Of a DNA stretch of 40,848 nt, positions 1-10,502 are shown piece by piece. The notes under the pieces were generated by a model. The model was not told where the DNA came from. It was given only the letters and a program-made list of their open reading frames with translations, and did not search any database. Position numbers and translations under genes: made by a program. Position 1 is the stretch's first letter. Each line of letters begins with the position of its first letter. The stretch comes from JASGCP01 sp965263285 (lineage in GTDB: Bacteria > Bacteroidota > Bacteroidia > Chitinophagales > Chitinophagaceae): contig CBDHHD010000005.1 of the NCBI GenBank assembly GCA_965263285.1, positions 1-40,848 of the forward strand, read 5' to 3'.

Positions 1-1
1 A

Positions 2-1225
2 GGAACAACGATAGAATATGTTGAGTGGTGAACAAAGGATTATGTGTTTTATACTTTTGCTAATAAGGTGGTTTTAAAAAAAGAAAAAAATCCACATTGA
101 AATTATGAGGAAGAAATAGAAGAAAATGTTGATGGTGTAGAAGAGATTGAAGATGTGAAAAAAAGAAATCATTTTGAATATAGAAAACTTCCTTATACAT
201 TTATGAGTGTGTTTAGTTTAATGAAACAACCTCACGATGAAACATCTCTTATAAAACAAAATATACCACAACAAAACCAAATAACTAAAAGAGTTTTACA
301 GATAGATAAAAATCTTGATGTTAATAATAATTCTTTATTGTTAAATGAGGGTATGTTTAATCAATCTAAAGCTAAAGAGGCTGCCAAAGCGATAAGAGTT
401 GGAGACCCAATTCTTGTGCCAAAAACAGATAATGTGAATAATGCAGTAGCAAGATTAAATGCTATTGATTTACCTGAAGCATTTTTCCAACAATTAGAAA
501 ACACAAAAAGAGATTTAAGAAGTTCATTTGGGACAGAAGGATTAAGTAGTACTAATTTTAAAGAACAACCAACAGTTAGAGGAAAAATTCTTAATAAAGA
601 ATTTGATAGTAGTAGAATAAATGGAGGTATTGGAGATGCTTTAGAGCAAGTGGCGGACAATGTTTTTAACTGATGAGTTCAATTATATTCAGTTTATTAT
701 GACACCGTAAAAGAAGCATCATTTTTAGGACAAAATAAAGCAATGAAATTTGCTGAATTACAAAGTAAAAATATAGATAAGAAATTAATTGTGACAGTGG
801 CTCCAAATTCACTATTACCAAAAGACGAAACAACAGAAAGAAATGAAGCAATGGAGTTATGAAGTTCTGGAGCAATAGATCCTTTAAGTTTATTTAAGAA
901 ACTAAATTGAAGTGACCCACAAATAGCTGCTGCACAATTAATGTTATACAAAACAGACCCAGTTGCTTATATAAATGTTAATTTCCCTGACATATATCAA
1001 CAGATACAAGCCAGTAAGATATTAGACTTATCACATAATGCTGAATTACAACAACATGCTAAAGAATTAGGAGTTCCTCCAGCACCACCAGTAGGAGCTC
1101 CAGTAGGAGCGCAAGCACCATTACCAGCTCAAGAAGGACAAGAAGCCCCAATTATACCCGACGAAAGTTTAGGACCTGACATAGATAACCCAAACATTAG
1201 TAATATAAGTATACCAAAATTGTAA
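2..1225 (+). CDS. Phage portal protein, C-terminal part (5' truncated)
   Basis: The reading frame is already open at the window edge, so the start lies outside; about 407 codons are visible up to TAA. Read with UGA as Trp, the early part gives EYVEWWTKDYVFY, followed by an acidic stretch and then SSFGTEGLSS and FNWWVQLYSVYYDTV. This two-part layout with a helical C-terminal half and a Pro/Ala-rich tail (around 1075-1150) resembles portal proteins of tailed phages. The position supports it: scaffold and major capsid genes follow directly. The portal forms the dodecameric DNA channel at one capsid vertex. Four or more in-frame UGA codons lie in the visible part. The family call is from pattern and position, since the N-terminal half is missing. 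Confidence 0.65.
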
Positions 1226-1248
1226 ATTATTTTATAATGTGTTATACT
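1220..1248 (+). promoter_or_regulatory. Promoter ahead of the scaffold/capsid genes
   Basis: TTGTAA (1220-1225) and TATACT (1243-1248) are separated by 17 bases, and TG lies one base before the -10, as in an extended -10. The -35 overlaps the portal stop codon. The leader of about 100 bases before the ATG at 1357 contains GGTCT (1270-1274) that can pair with AGACC (1287-1291). It is unusually C/G-rich for this genome around 1260-1297. Predicted from sequence only. Confidence 0.5.
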
Positions 1249-1356
1249 TATATTACAACATCCTCTCTCGGTCTTGATGTAAAACCAGACCTGCGGAAAT
1301 ATTTTAATAATAAACTTTTTTCTACGTTTTTAGTAAAAAACCCGAATAAAAAAAAT

Positions 1357-2136
1357 ATGGAAGAATTTAAAAAGCAAGAAGGGTATAACCCTAAACAAGA
1401 GGCGCAAGATTGATTTGATGAAATGTTAAATCAAGACATTGAACCTAAAAAAGATAATAAAGAAGAAGAAAAAGAAGAAGATGCTACAGAAGACATGCCA
1501 TTCAATAAGCATCCTAAATTCAAAGCGATAAAAGAACAAGCAAAAAAAGCTAAACAACTTGAAGAAGAATTAGAGCAAATTAAAAAACAATTAAACCAAA
1601 GAGAATATAGTAACGAAGAAGATGTTTATGACGATCCGTTATATAACAACTTTCATAAACTATATTTTAATGGTGAAAATGAAGATGCTGTAAAACAAGC
1701 TTGAATAGAACAAAGTAAAATTAACAATGCTTTAATAGAAAAAGCAAAAAAAGAATTTGAAAAAGAATTGCTTGAAAAAGAAAGAGAAATACAAGAAGAA
1801 GAGGATAGATACACATCAGAAATCCAAGACAATCTTGAAAGGATTGAAAAAGAATTCAAATTAGATATAGATAATCCTAAAATAAAAAGGGACATTCTAA
1901 CTATATATGAAAAATTAAGTCCTAAGGATAATAATGGAAATATAATCGCATTAGCGGATATAGAAACTGTTGCTGAATACTATACTCTTAAAAATAAATC
2001 AGTTACTGATCCAAAAACAGAAGCCAAAAAACAAGTAGCTTCTGATAGTATGAGAAAACAACCAACAGGAGAAAATATAGACACAAAAAAACCTGTCACA
2101 ATTAACTCAAGTTGAAGAGATTTTCTAAAAATATAG
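1357..2136 (+). CDS. Putative capsid scaffold protein
   Basis: 259 aa, very charged (Lys/Glu-rich) and predicted to be mostly coiled coil, with EQAKKAKQLEEELEQIKKQ at about residues 57-76 and a second helix-rich section at about 125-170. This composition and the place between portal and major capsid protein are typical of scaffolds, which guide capsid assembly and are then lost. The start is the ATG at 1357, preceded by aataaaaaaaat, the usual start context here; an in-frame ATG at 1237 lies between the promoter elements and is unlikely. UGA at codons for QDWFDEM, KQAWIEQ and SSWRDF. The gene ends with TAG, a rare stop in this window. Confidence 0.6.
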
Positions 2137-2147
2137 AATCATAACTG

Positions 2148-2177
2148 ATTTATAATTATTAAAAATTAATTATAAAT
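2148..2177 (+). promoter_or_regulatory. Hairpin directly before the capsid start codon
   Basis: ATTTATAATTA (2148-2158) and TAATTATAAAT (2167-2177) form a perfect 11-bp inverted repeat around an 8-base loop, ending two bases before the ATG at 2180. All pairs are A-T. In RNA it would cover the place where a ribosome contacts the leader, or act as a processing site between scaffold and capsid messages. Function is inference. Confidence 0.4.
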
Positions 2178-2179
2178 TT

Positions 2180-3280
2180 ATGAATGATAATCCAACAGTA
2201 AATATACAAACTACAACAAACAACTATCTTGCTCCTATGTGGGTAGATGGTGTTTTGAGAGATAATAGAATACTTAGTATTTTATTAAATAAAAGAACAA
2301 AAGCTTGAGAAGGAGCTACAATGATTGAACCTGTTAAGTATAAAAAAGGTTTAGCCACAGTCCCATTCTCAGGATTTGACACATTACCAATCACAAATGT
2401 ATCTGTATCAGTAAATATGTCATTTGTACCAAAATGAACTGCTACAAATATTGCTCTTGCTATGACAGAAGTCTCATGAAATGAGGCAGCTGGTAGTAAA
2501 TATAAAATGTTAGATTTAATGGAAATAACCATGAAATCAAGAGCTCAAGATGCGGCTGACGATATAGGTAACTACTTATATAAAGACGGATCAGACGGAG
2601 GAAATAAAGTATTCTCTGGATTAGGTAATATAGTGGACAATGGTGCTAATGCTTCTACTTATGGAAACTTAGCAAGATCTACTTATAACTTCTTAAACTC
2701 ATCAGTAACTAATTTAGGTGTTGCTATAACTTTAATTAACATCAGAAGATTAGCAAATCAAATAGAAGATAACTCTATCTTCCCTGACATAGCTGTTACT
2801 GACTTAGGAACTTGAACTTCTATTGAAAATATATTAAGTCAATTCCAAAGAAACTTCTACGAAACTCCTGACTTTAAAGCAGGTTCTCCAAATGGATTTA
2901 ATGGTCAATTTGGATTACAAACTGCATCAGGTTACAGAGATATTATATGAAATGGTATAAGAATAACAAAAGATAGAAAATGTTCTAACAATGGAGCAAT
3001 TTCTGACACTAATGGTGTATTCTTTTTATTAAATACCCAATTCTTAGAATTTAGATCTCTTAAATATAGTGGAGGTGAAAAAATAAATATGTCTACAAGA
3101 GATATATGAGGAAATGTTTATCAAACAAATGGATCAGAAATGCCTTCTCCATTTACATTTACAGGATGAATTAAACCAATCAATCAAGCTGCGATTAACT
3201 CTTATATAATAATGGGAGGGCAGATGATTTGTTTAGCACCTTGAAGACAAGGAAAATTAACAGGAATAAATAATCAATAA
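2180..3280 (+). CDS. Major capsid protein
   Basis: 366 aa, assembled through UGA = Trp codons (for example PMWVDGV, TKAWEGA, VPKWTAT, GTWTSIE, APWRQGK). The start NDNPTVNIQTTTNNYLAPMW, the central helical segment with DLMEITMKSRAQDAADDIGN, and the late beta-rich part fit HK97-fold coat proteins found between scaffold and neck genes. No other protein in the block has the length and composition for the shell. The gene has a long A/T-rich non-SD leader and is followed within 10 bases by the next virion gene. The specific coat family is not recognised; the assignment rests on order, size and composition. Confidence 0.7.
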
Positions 3281-3288
3281 TAAAATAT

Positions 3289-4023
3289 ATGCAAAATGTA
3301 TTAACACAAAGACCTCCAGTTTCAGGAATAGCAGTAGGTACAGATAATGTGAATACTGACTACTTCAACGAGACTATCTTAGGTCAAAGAATAGAAGACT
3401 CTGACGGAAACGAATTTAGAGTAGCACAATGTGGAAGTGTAGCTTTGCCTGCAGGAGTATTAGTACAATCTCCAGCTGCAAATGCTGCATTAGTTAACTT
3501 ATCTGTAAGCTCATACTCTTTTAATGTAAATACTAACGATAAACCATCATTAGTTATTTCAGTTACAGGTATAACAGCAAATCAATTTACACTTGGAAAA
3601 TTGATCGTAAATGCTGGAACAGGAGCAGGACAAGTATTAAGTATATCAGGAAATGCTGCTACTTCAGGAGCAAATACTACTTTCTACTTATCAGAAAAAG
3701 CATCAGTCTCTTTAGATGCAACATCAAAAGTCACATTATTATTAAATGACTTTAATGGAGTTGTTATAAATCCTATATCAGCAACACAAACTCCAAAAGG
3801 TATTACAACATATCCAGTACAACCAAATCAATTCTTTTTAGTATTGACAAGAGGAACTGCTGGAGTTTTAGCTTCAGGAGTAGTTACTGCTGGATTGGGT
3901 GTATCAGCATCAACAACAATAGCAGGAGCTGTGGGAGGATTATCAGCTGGTGGAAACCAAATAGGTGTAGCAGTAGTATCTACTGTAACCAACGAATATA
4001 GACCTGTCTATGTTGATTTTTAA
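3289..4023 (+). CDS. Capsid decoration or head-fibre protein
   Basis: 244 aa, low in charged residues, rich in Gly, Ala, Val, Ser and Thr, with beta-strand patterning throughout and no membrane segment. It contains the phrase GTGAGQVLSISGN at about residue 107 and repeated short Gly/Ala/Val stretches near the C-terminus. It lies eight bases after the major capsid gene. Proteins of this sort after the coat gene usually decorate the capsid surface. It contains no in-frame UGA. The role is inferred from composition and position; a short fibre is also possible. Confidence 0.5.
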   Translation: MQNVLTQRPPVSGIAVGTDNVNTDYFNETILGQRIEDSDGNEFRVAQCGSVALPAGVLVQSPAANAALVNLSVSSYSFNVNTNDKPSLVISVTGITANQFTLGKLIVNAGTGAGQVLSISGNAATSGANTTFYLSEKASVSLDATSKVTLLLNDFNGVVINPISATQTPKGITTYPVQPNQFFLVLTRGTAGVLASGVVTAGLGVSASTTIAGAVGGLSAGGNQIGVAVVSTVTNEYRPVYVDF

Positions 4024-4041
4024 TAACTCATAGACAGTCAG

Positions 4042-4096
4042 CTTTCGTTCTCCATATCGTGTCCACTGAAATGTGGACACTAATGGGGGACGAAAG
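4042..4096 (+). other. Long intergenic stem-loop
   Basis: CTTTCGT (4042-4048) pairs with ACGAAAG (4090-4096). TCTCCAT (4049-4055) continues against ATGGGGG (4083-4089) with two G-U pairs, and GTGTCCAC (4059-4066) pairs with GTGGACAC (4073-4080) around the loop TGAAAT. Together this is about 22 bp with one small internal loop, unusually G/C-rich for this genome. No T-run follows on either strand, so it is not a standard intrinsic terminator. An mRNA processing or stability element is plausible. Confidence 0.65.
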
Positions 4097-4122
4097 AATT
4101 ATAAACAATAATAAAAAAATAT

Positions 4123-4587
4123 ATGGAAAACGAAACAAAAAAAGAATACAAAAATTATAAAAATGGTGTGTTTTATTTTACAAACTCTTCAAAAGAAGAA
4201 TTTATAGCAGTTTGAAATAATATCTCTTACAATTTTAAACCTAAAACAACTTCTCCTATCTTAATAGAAGAGGAAAGTTCATTTGGAATACAAGAAATAA
4301 GAAAGATATGAGCATTACAATATGCTGAAAGAGAATATTTAAAAAGTGAAGAATTTAAAAAATATTTAAAATACATAAAAGATAACAAAATAGAACATGC
4401 TACTCCATACACAGACTCTAAATTAAAATCTTATATTGAAAGTTGTCTTGAGGAACTTGATATTGTTACTGCTGAAGTTAAACAATTACCAAAAAATCCA
4501 GTAAAAGCAAAAAGCACAGTAGGTGTAAAAGCAGAAGATGAATTAGATAAACAATATAAATCACAAATACCTGAAGAGGAAGAATAA
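4123..4587 (+). CDS. Hypothetical virion-region protein
   Basis: 154 aa, start ATG at 4123 after ataaaaaaatat, stop TAA. The N-terminal part contains YKNGVFYFTNSSKEEFIAVW and the middle is helical and Lys/Glu-rich (REYLKSEEFKKYLKYIKDNK), with an acidic C-terminus. Two UGA codons (IAVWNN, RKIWAL) fall in hydrophobic positions. The position after the decoration gene suggests a head-assembly or completion role, but no family is recognised. Confidence 0.6.
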
Positions 4588-4589
4588 TT

Positions 4590-5303
4590 ATGATTTTAGA
4601 TAAAAAGAATAGGGAATTAGAAAGAAGAAATCAGGAGGACTTCCAAATGAAAAATGCTTTTTATATAGCAGAAAGGACAGAAGAACTTAAAAAACATTTT
4701 AATGAAGTTAAAGAAAAATTAACTATTGATTTCACTAAATTTGAAACTTTTTTAAAAGAAAAATCCGATAAAATTAAATCTGAACTTGAATCTAAAAAGT
4801 TAGAATTAAAACAGACAAAAGAATATATTGATGAAAATATTAAAAGAGAAGAAAATATAAAAAAAGAAAACCTTTCTATATTAGAAGAGGTTGAAAAAAA
4901 AAATATAGAACTCAAAGAGAATATAGAGTTATTTAAAAGAAAAGAAATTGAATCCCACCAAAATAACTTTAAGTTAATGGAGGAAAAACAGAAACTTATT
5001 TCTATAAACAATCAAATAGATGACTTGATTGAAAAGAAAAAGCAAGAATTAAGAGACTTAGAAAGAAGTTTACAAGAAAAATATACACAATTAAACAATT
5101 CAGGTGAAAGTATAAATAAAGAATACTTTAAGTTAAAAGAGGAAAAAGAATTTGCGTTAAAAGTTAAATTAGAATTACAAGATAAAGAAAATAAACTAAA
5201 ACTTTTAGAAAAAAGAAATAAAGAAACTTTAATAATAATTGAAGATAAACAACAATCCTTAAAAAGAGTATATGAACTATTAAAACAAAAATATGGATAC
5301 TAA
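4590..5303 (+). CDS. Long coiled-coil protein
   Basis: 237 aa, almost entirely Lys/Glu/Leu-rich heptad-like sequence with no Gly/Pro breaks except near residue 170, so it should form a long coiled coil. There is no signal peptide, membrane segment or UGA codon. It starts two bases after the previous stop and its 3' end overlaps the next gene by 11 bases, which suggests linked translation. Such proteins can be structural linkers or assembly chaperones; nothing in the sequence decides between them. Confidence 0.6.
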   Translation: MILDKKNRELERRNQEDFQMKNAFYIAERTEELKKHFNEVKEKLTIDFTKFETFLKEKSDKIKSELESKKLELKQTKEYIDENIKREENIKKENLSILEEVEKKNIELKENIELFKRKEIESHQNNFKLMEEKQKLISINNQIDDLIEKKKQELRDLERSLQEKYTQLNNSGESINKEYFKLKEEKEFALKVKLELQDKENKLKLLEKRNKETLIIIEDKQQSLKRVYELLKQKYGY

Positions 5304-5568
5304 ATATGACCCAAATGGTGAAAATCCAATCTATGGAATATCATCGGTAGATAATAAAACACTTGTCCCTATTAAGATAGACCCAGTTACAGGTTATCTT
5401 AAAATGGAAGTAGTAGGATCATATAATCAAGACATACCATCCAATCTTGATGTTTTAAAACAGGACACAAACACTGCTCCTGCTATTGGAGGAGTTAGTG
5501 TTCAAGACTTTACAATAATACCTATAAGATGTGACGAGAGTGGTAATTTAAAAGTACAATTTATATAA
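5293..5568 (+). CDS. Small virion protein with VDPVTG-like motif
   Basis: 91 aa. The ATG at 5293 lies inside the end of the preceding gene. The protein has the phrase NPIYGISSVDNKTLVPIKID followed by PVTGYLKMEV, then a second, similar half (GGVSVQDFTIIPIRCD, then ESGNLKVQFI), so it looks like an internal duplication of about 40 residues. The neighbouring 146-aa protein starts with a related segment. These short beta modules are common near tail-fibre genes and may link fibres to the particle. Family not identified. Confidence 0.6.
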   Translation: MDTKYDPNGENPIYGISSVDNKTLVPIKIDPVTGYLKMEVVGSYNQDIPSNLDVLKQDTNTAPAIGGVSVQDFTIIPIRCDESGNLKVQFI

Positions 5569-5576
5569 AAAAATAT

Positions 5577-6017
5577 ATGAACCCAAATGAAATCGCACAA
5601 AGAGATGGAAATGGAAGACCAAGTCTTCTCGCTGTTACAGATGATAGTAATCAATATGTAAAAGCTGTAAAAGTTAATCCTTTAACAGGTGCTATTTTAG
5701 TTACTTCTAATGGGACACCATCAACAACTGATGGAAAAGTATTCGTAGATGCTCAAGACACAACAAGAGATTTTTTATTTAGTAAATTATCTGCTGGAAA
5801 TAATGTATATTTATCTGTTATAAATGTAGGTGGAAATGAAAAAGTCCAAATATCTTCAAATGGTGGTAGCTATTTATTAGAATTTAACACATTAGCACAA
5901 TTAGATGCTTATAAAGCAACTTCTACTTCATCTTTTACATTTTTAGTTAGTAGTATAGGTTATATAGGAATATATTCTATAACATCAGGTGAGTTTGCTA
6001 TTGCTGGAAATCGGTAA
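5577..6017 (+). CDS. Virion protein related to its upstream neighbour
   Basis: 146 aa. The first 45 residues (GRPSLLAVTDDSN, then VKAVKVNPLTGAILV) match the repeat module of the protein just upstream, suggesting local duplication. The rest is Ser/Thr/Gly-rich with beta-strand patterning and ends SITSGEFAIAGNR, a style seen in baseplate or fibre-attachment proteins. The start follows atataaaaaaatat. No UGA codon. Likely a tail-fibre adaptor, by position only. Confidence 0.55.
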   Translation: MNPNEIAQRDGNGRPSLLAVTDDSNQYVKAVKVNPLTGAILVTSNGTPSTTDGKVFVDAQDTTRDFLFSKLSAGNNVYLSVINVGGNEKVQISSNGGSYLLEFNTLAQLDAYKATSTSSFTFLVSSIGYIGIYSITSGEFAIAGNR

Positions 6018-6049
6018 TAGTTATTATTTAAAATTTAAATTAAAAAAAT

Positions 6050-9000
6050 ATGAAAATTATAAAAAAAATATTATTATCAACAGGAATTATAGCAATTTTA
6101 TTTATTTCTAATCATTTTTTAGAAATAAAAGCACAGGTAGTAAATTGTCCTACTAATACTACTAATGTAAATGGTAGTTGTATATCTAATAATAATTTTT
6201 TATATTCTTCATCTACTAATTATATAAGACCAATTGTATCTTCTTCTACTATAAATCCAAGTAATATAAAAATATCTACTACTACTGGAAATGTTTTACA
6301 AAACTTAAATGGACTTTTTTCTCCTGCTACTGGTGGTGGTGGAAGTGCTACTAATACTCTAACAGGTAATACTTTGACTAACACTCTTACACTATCAGAT
6401 ACTAATGGAAAATCTACAAGCACAGTAGTCCAGGTTGGTGAAGTATATAGAAAATTAACATCTACTATATCTTTTAATCTTAATTACTCTCTTAGTGGTG
6501 GTGGATTTAATGTTACTTCAAGATATTTTGATGTGGTAGGTGGAATAACATCTTCCAAAAATACTTATACACAAAATATAACAGCAACACTAAATAGTAA
6601 TGTATTCACAATCGCAGGGACTTTACCTGCTACTATGGTGGCTGGAAATTATATTGAAATAAATAACACTGCTCCTATTTACAAGATTGTATCTATCACA
6701 GGACAAAATGTTACTGTAAATAAAAATTATACAGGAGCAACTCAAACATTTTCAAATTATGAAGTCTTCACTGGGATTATACAAACAGCAAATGCTATAA
6801 CTGATAGTGCATCATACAAAAATGCATTTGTTAATTCTTTAAATGCTGCTTGAGTTTTATCAAATCCAGCATATAATCTTAGTTTTGGTTCTACTGCAGG
6901 TTTAAGTGTTGCAATTTCTGGAATATTTAATGCTACTAACTCTGTCCCATCTCAACCATTGGGAGAGATATATGTAATTGATACTACTCCTGGATTAACA
7001 ATAGAAGATGCTAATTATCTTTTATATAATCAAAATCAAAATAATCCACCTGTATGGTCTCCTGCTTACTCTGTAAATCTTGTAGCAAAAGATATTATAG
7101 ATACAGAAATAGAAAATCAAATCCTTGCTGGAAATAATATAACTATATCACAAGATAGAATAACTAAAAAAATATATATATCTTCATTTAGTAGTAGCAC
7201 TGGTGGTATTATTTATGGTCTTCCTTTGGATGTAATTGGATGAACTAATGATAGCGGTGTAGCATATGTTTCAAATTCTTCTGTATCAACTTTTGATGCT
7301 ACAACAACTGCTCCTGCTTCTCCATATATATCAGGTAGTCAATGACCTTTTGATGCTGGCACAACATTCCCTGCTGGCTTCACAGATGGAAGTGAAGTCT
7401 TAGGAACAGATGCTTCAGGTAGGACTGTGTCAGGTGTCCTAACAATAGGAAGTCCTTCATATATACAACAAACAAGACCTGATAGAATTGCTGGGGGTGG
7501 TTTTACTCCTAATGCTTCTTACTCAATGAAATGAAGAGTTGGTATCACAGCATCGGCAGCTTTATGAAGTGATAATGGGACTGCTGGGTCTGGAAATTTT
7601 AAAATAAATACTTTATCTCCTGGAAATAATATAACCCTAACTCCTGATGTAAATAACCCTGGGAGATATGTCATATCTTCTACTGGTGGCGGTGGTGGAA
7701 GTATAAGTGGAGAAGGAACTCCTAATTATTTAGCAATATGAAATGGGACTACTTCTTTATCTACTTCTACAATAGATTATTTTTCTTCTACAACAGAGAT
7801 TGCTAAATTAACATTAAATGGAGCAAAACTTGGATATTATGAAAATTTTTTTAATAAAGGTTTTTATTTTACCAGCAACAATTATAATGAAAGTGCGGGG
7901 CAATTAAATACTGTATTTGGAAATAATGCTTTATCTTCACAAACTAATGCGATAGCAACAGCCGCTTTCGGTCAGTCTTGTCTTTACTCTTTTGATAGTG
8001 GATATGGAAATACCTGTTATGGTATTGGTGGTCTAAATAGCCTTCTTATAGGTGGTGGAAATACTGCTTTGGGAGAAAATTCTTTACCAGCTTTACAGGG
8101 TGGAAATAGAAATATTGGAATAGGGCAAAATACAAATGTTCTTTTATTAAATGCAGACGACCAATTAAATATTGGAAATTGAATTTATGGAAATCAGGGA
8201 AATATTTCTATTGGCTCTTCTACTGCTCCATATTTAACTCCTGCGGCACAATTTTATGTAGATGGTATCACAAGATTAAATAATCCATTATTTTTAACTC
8301 AAACTAATTTCAAGGCAACATCTTCTATTCTTGGAAATACTGGAATTACTCCAAGACAACTCACAATAGATACTAATGGAAATATTTATACTGCTAACTA
8401 TGCGAGTAATAGTGTCTCTAAAATCACTCCTGCTGGGGCTACATCTATTCTTGGGACTACTGGAGTAAATCCATTTGGTATAGCAGTAGATAGCAATGGA
8501 AATGTTTATACAGCAAATTCAGGTGTAGGAAATATAACAAAAATAACTCCTGCTGGAACATCTTCTATATTTGCTACTGGTCTATACTATCCTTGGGGTA
8601 TGACTATTGATAGTAATAATAATTTATATGTTACCAGTTATTTTGGAAATAATGTTTATAAAATAACATCTACTGGGACTATAACTACACTCGGGACTAC
8701 AGGAGCAAATCCATATAATATTATTGTAGGAAATGATAATTTTATTTATACTACAAATTATGGTTCAAGTAGTGTCTCAAAAATAAATCCAACAACAGGG
8801 ACTTCTTCAATCTTAGGAAATACAGGGTCTTTACCTTATGGACTTGTTATGGATGCGAGTGGAAATATTTATACAGCAAATGATGGGTCAGGAACTATAT
8901 CAAAAATAACTCCTGCTGGGTTATCTTCTGTATTCGCAGTCACTGGTGGAAAACCTCGTGGAATTGTTTTAGATGGAAAAGGAAAATTATATGTAACAGA

Positions 9001-10477
9001 TACACAGAATGATTTGATAATAATGATAGACACAACAACAGGACAAACTTCTACTTTAATATCTGCTATTGATAATGTCATTGACCCTTTTGGTCTTGTG
9101 ATAGATAGTAGTGGAGTTTTATATTCAGCAAATGCTGGGTCTAATAATGTATCAAAAATATTTCAGCCATATCTAAATAAATCGCTCACTATTGATAATA
9201 CTGGAAATGTTATCCTTGGTGCTACATCTAATGGAGTGAATAGCGTAAATAATATTCAAGGAGATGTAAATCTAAATGCTGGGACTGGTATAGGAATAAA
9301 TAATAGTGGGAAAAATATAACAATCACAAATACAGGAAGTGGGACAGCAGGAAGTGGAAATGCTATTGACTTTACTCTTAATCAATGAGGAGAAGAAGCA
9401 TTGAATGTGCCATCTTCAGAAAGAGCATACATAAAAATGGGCTTCACTAATTCTACAGAAATAGGAACTGGTGGAAGTCTTGCTGGTGTAACCTATTGGG
9501 ACACATCAAGGAATGCTCCTACTGGGGCTGGAATAGGTATCAGACAACAGGTAGCAACACAATTTACAAATATATCTCTTGTGGTATATACCCCTGCTTA
9601 TACAGTCAATTTTACCACTCCTGCTGGGGCTGTGGCATCTAACTTCGCCTTGGATAAGTTGCTATTATCTAAAAGAAGTGCGAGCTCTACATCAGAACCT
9701 TTTCTTAATTCTAATCTATTCCCTACATTTAGAGATAGTCCAGGAGCAAGCGACGATGTGCAAATGATACCAGTAGTAAAACCTACTATAACAATAACAG
9801 GGACTGCTCCTAACTTTACTGCTACTATTAGCAGTGGAGTTTGAAGGTCTTCATTTCAAAATTATAATTGAAATCTATCAGATACAAATGTAGAATATGT
9901 CCCTTATCTTGGAATATATGAGACATCAGGGGTTACTTTTCCGCCAACTATAACTTCTATCACAAGAAACTCAGGTCTTGGTGGAATTCAAGTATTATCA
10001 TCTATTCCTGGGACTGGTGGAGCAACTCCTTCTCTTAGTCAGGTGGTGACAGTAGGGAATACTCTTAACTCAGGACAATCTATATCTTTCCCTTCTGTAT
10101 CTTCTATTCAAATAGCAGACGGGACAGCAGGACAATTCTTAGTAAAAGGGGCTGGGAATAGTGTGACTTGGGGAAGTGGTGGAAGTGGAAGTGCTCCTCT
10201 AAAATGAGGAGATATTTCTCTAAATTCTTTTATCGCTAGCACTACTGTTTCTATTGCTACTACTACTTTATCATTTTCTACACCGACAACTTCAATAGGA
10301 ACAGTAGATTTAAGACAACTTCAAGTTAATGGGGTTTTAAATTCTTATTATAGATTTATTCCACAAATCGGAAACACCTTTGAAACATCATCATTTGATA
10401 GTTATTGAACCACTTGAAATTCTGTTACTAAAACTCTCTCGGGGTTAGTCGCCCGTCGGGGAATTATTACCAATTAA
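6050..10477 (+). CDS. Giant tail fibre with signal peptide and NHL beta-propeller
   Basis: 1475 aa once about 15 UGA codons are read as Trp. Residues 1-29 look like a cleavable signal peptide (KIIKKILLSTGIIAILFIS, then an A-Q junction), which is odd for a fibre. The middle has GTPNYLAIWNGTTSL, a common fibre phrase, then head-type repeats at about 610-740 (GGGNTALGENSL, NRNIGIGQNT). At about 755-1045 there are six NHL/SMP-30-like repeats of the form DxxGNxYxAN...SKITPAG, predicted to fold as a beta-propeller. The C-terminal part is Gly/Ser/Thr-rich with a likely receptor-binding tip. Two Cys at about residues 34 and 43 follow the signal peptide. It is followed 25 bases later by another fibre gene. 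Either a host-recognition fibre or a secreted adhesin-like protein. Confidence 0.75.
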
Positions 10478-10502
10478 CAAATAATAAATAAAAAATAAAT
10501 AT

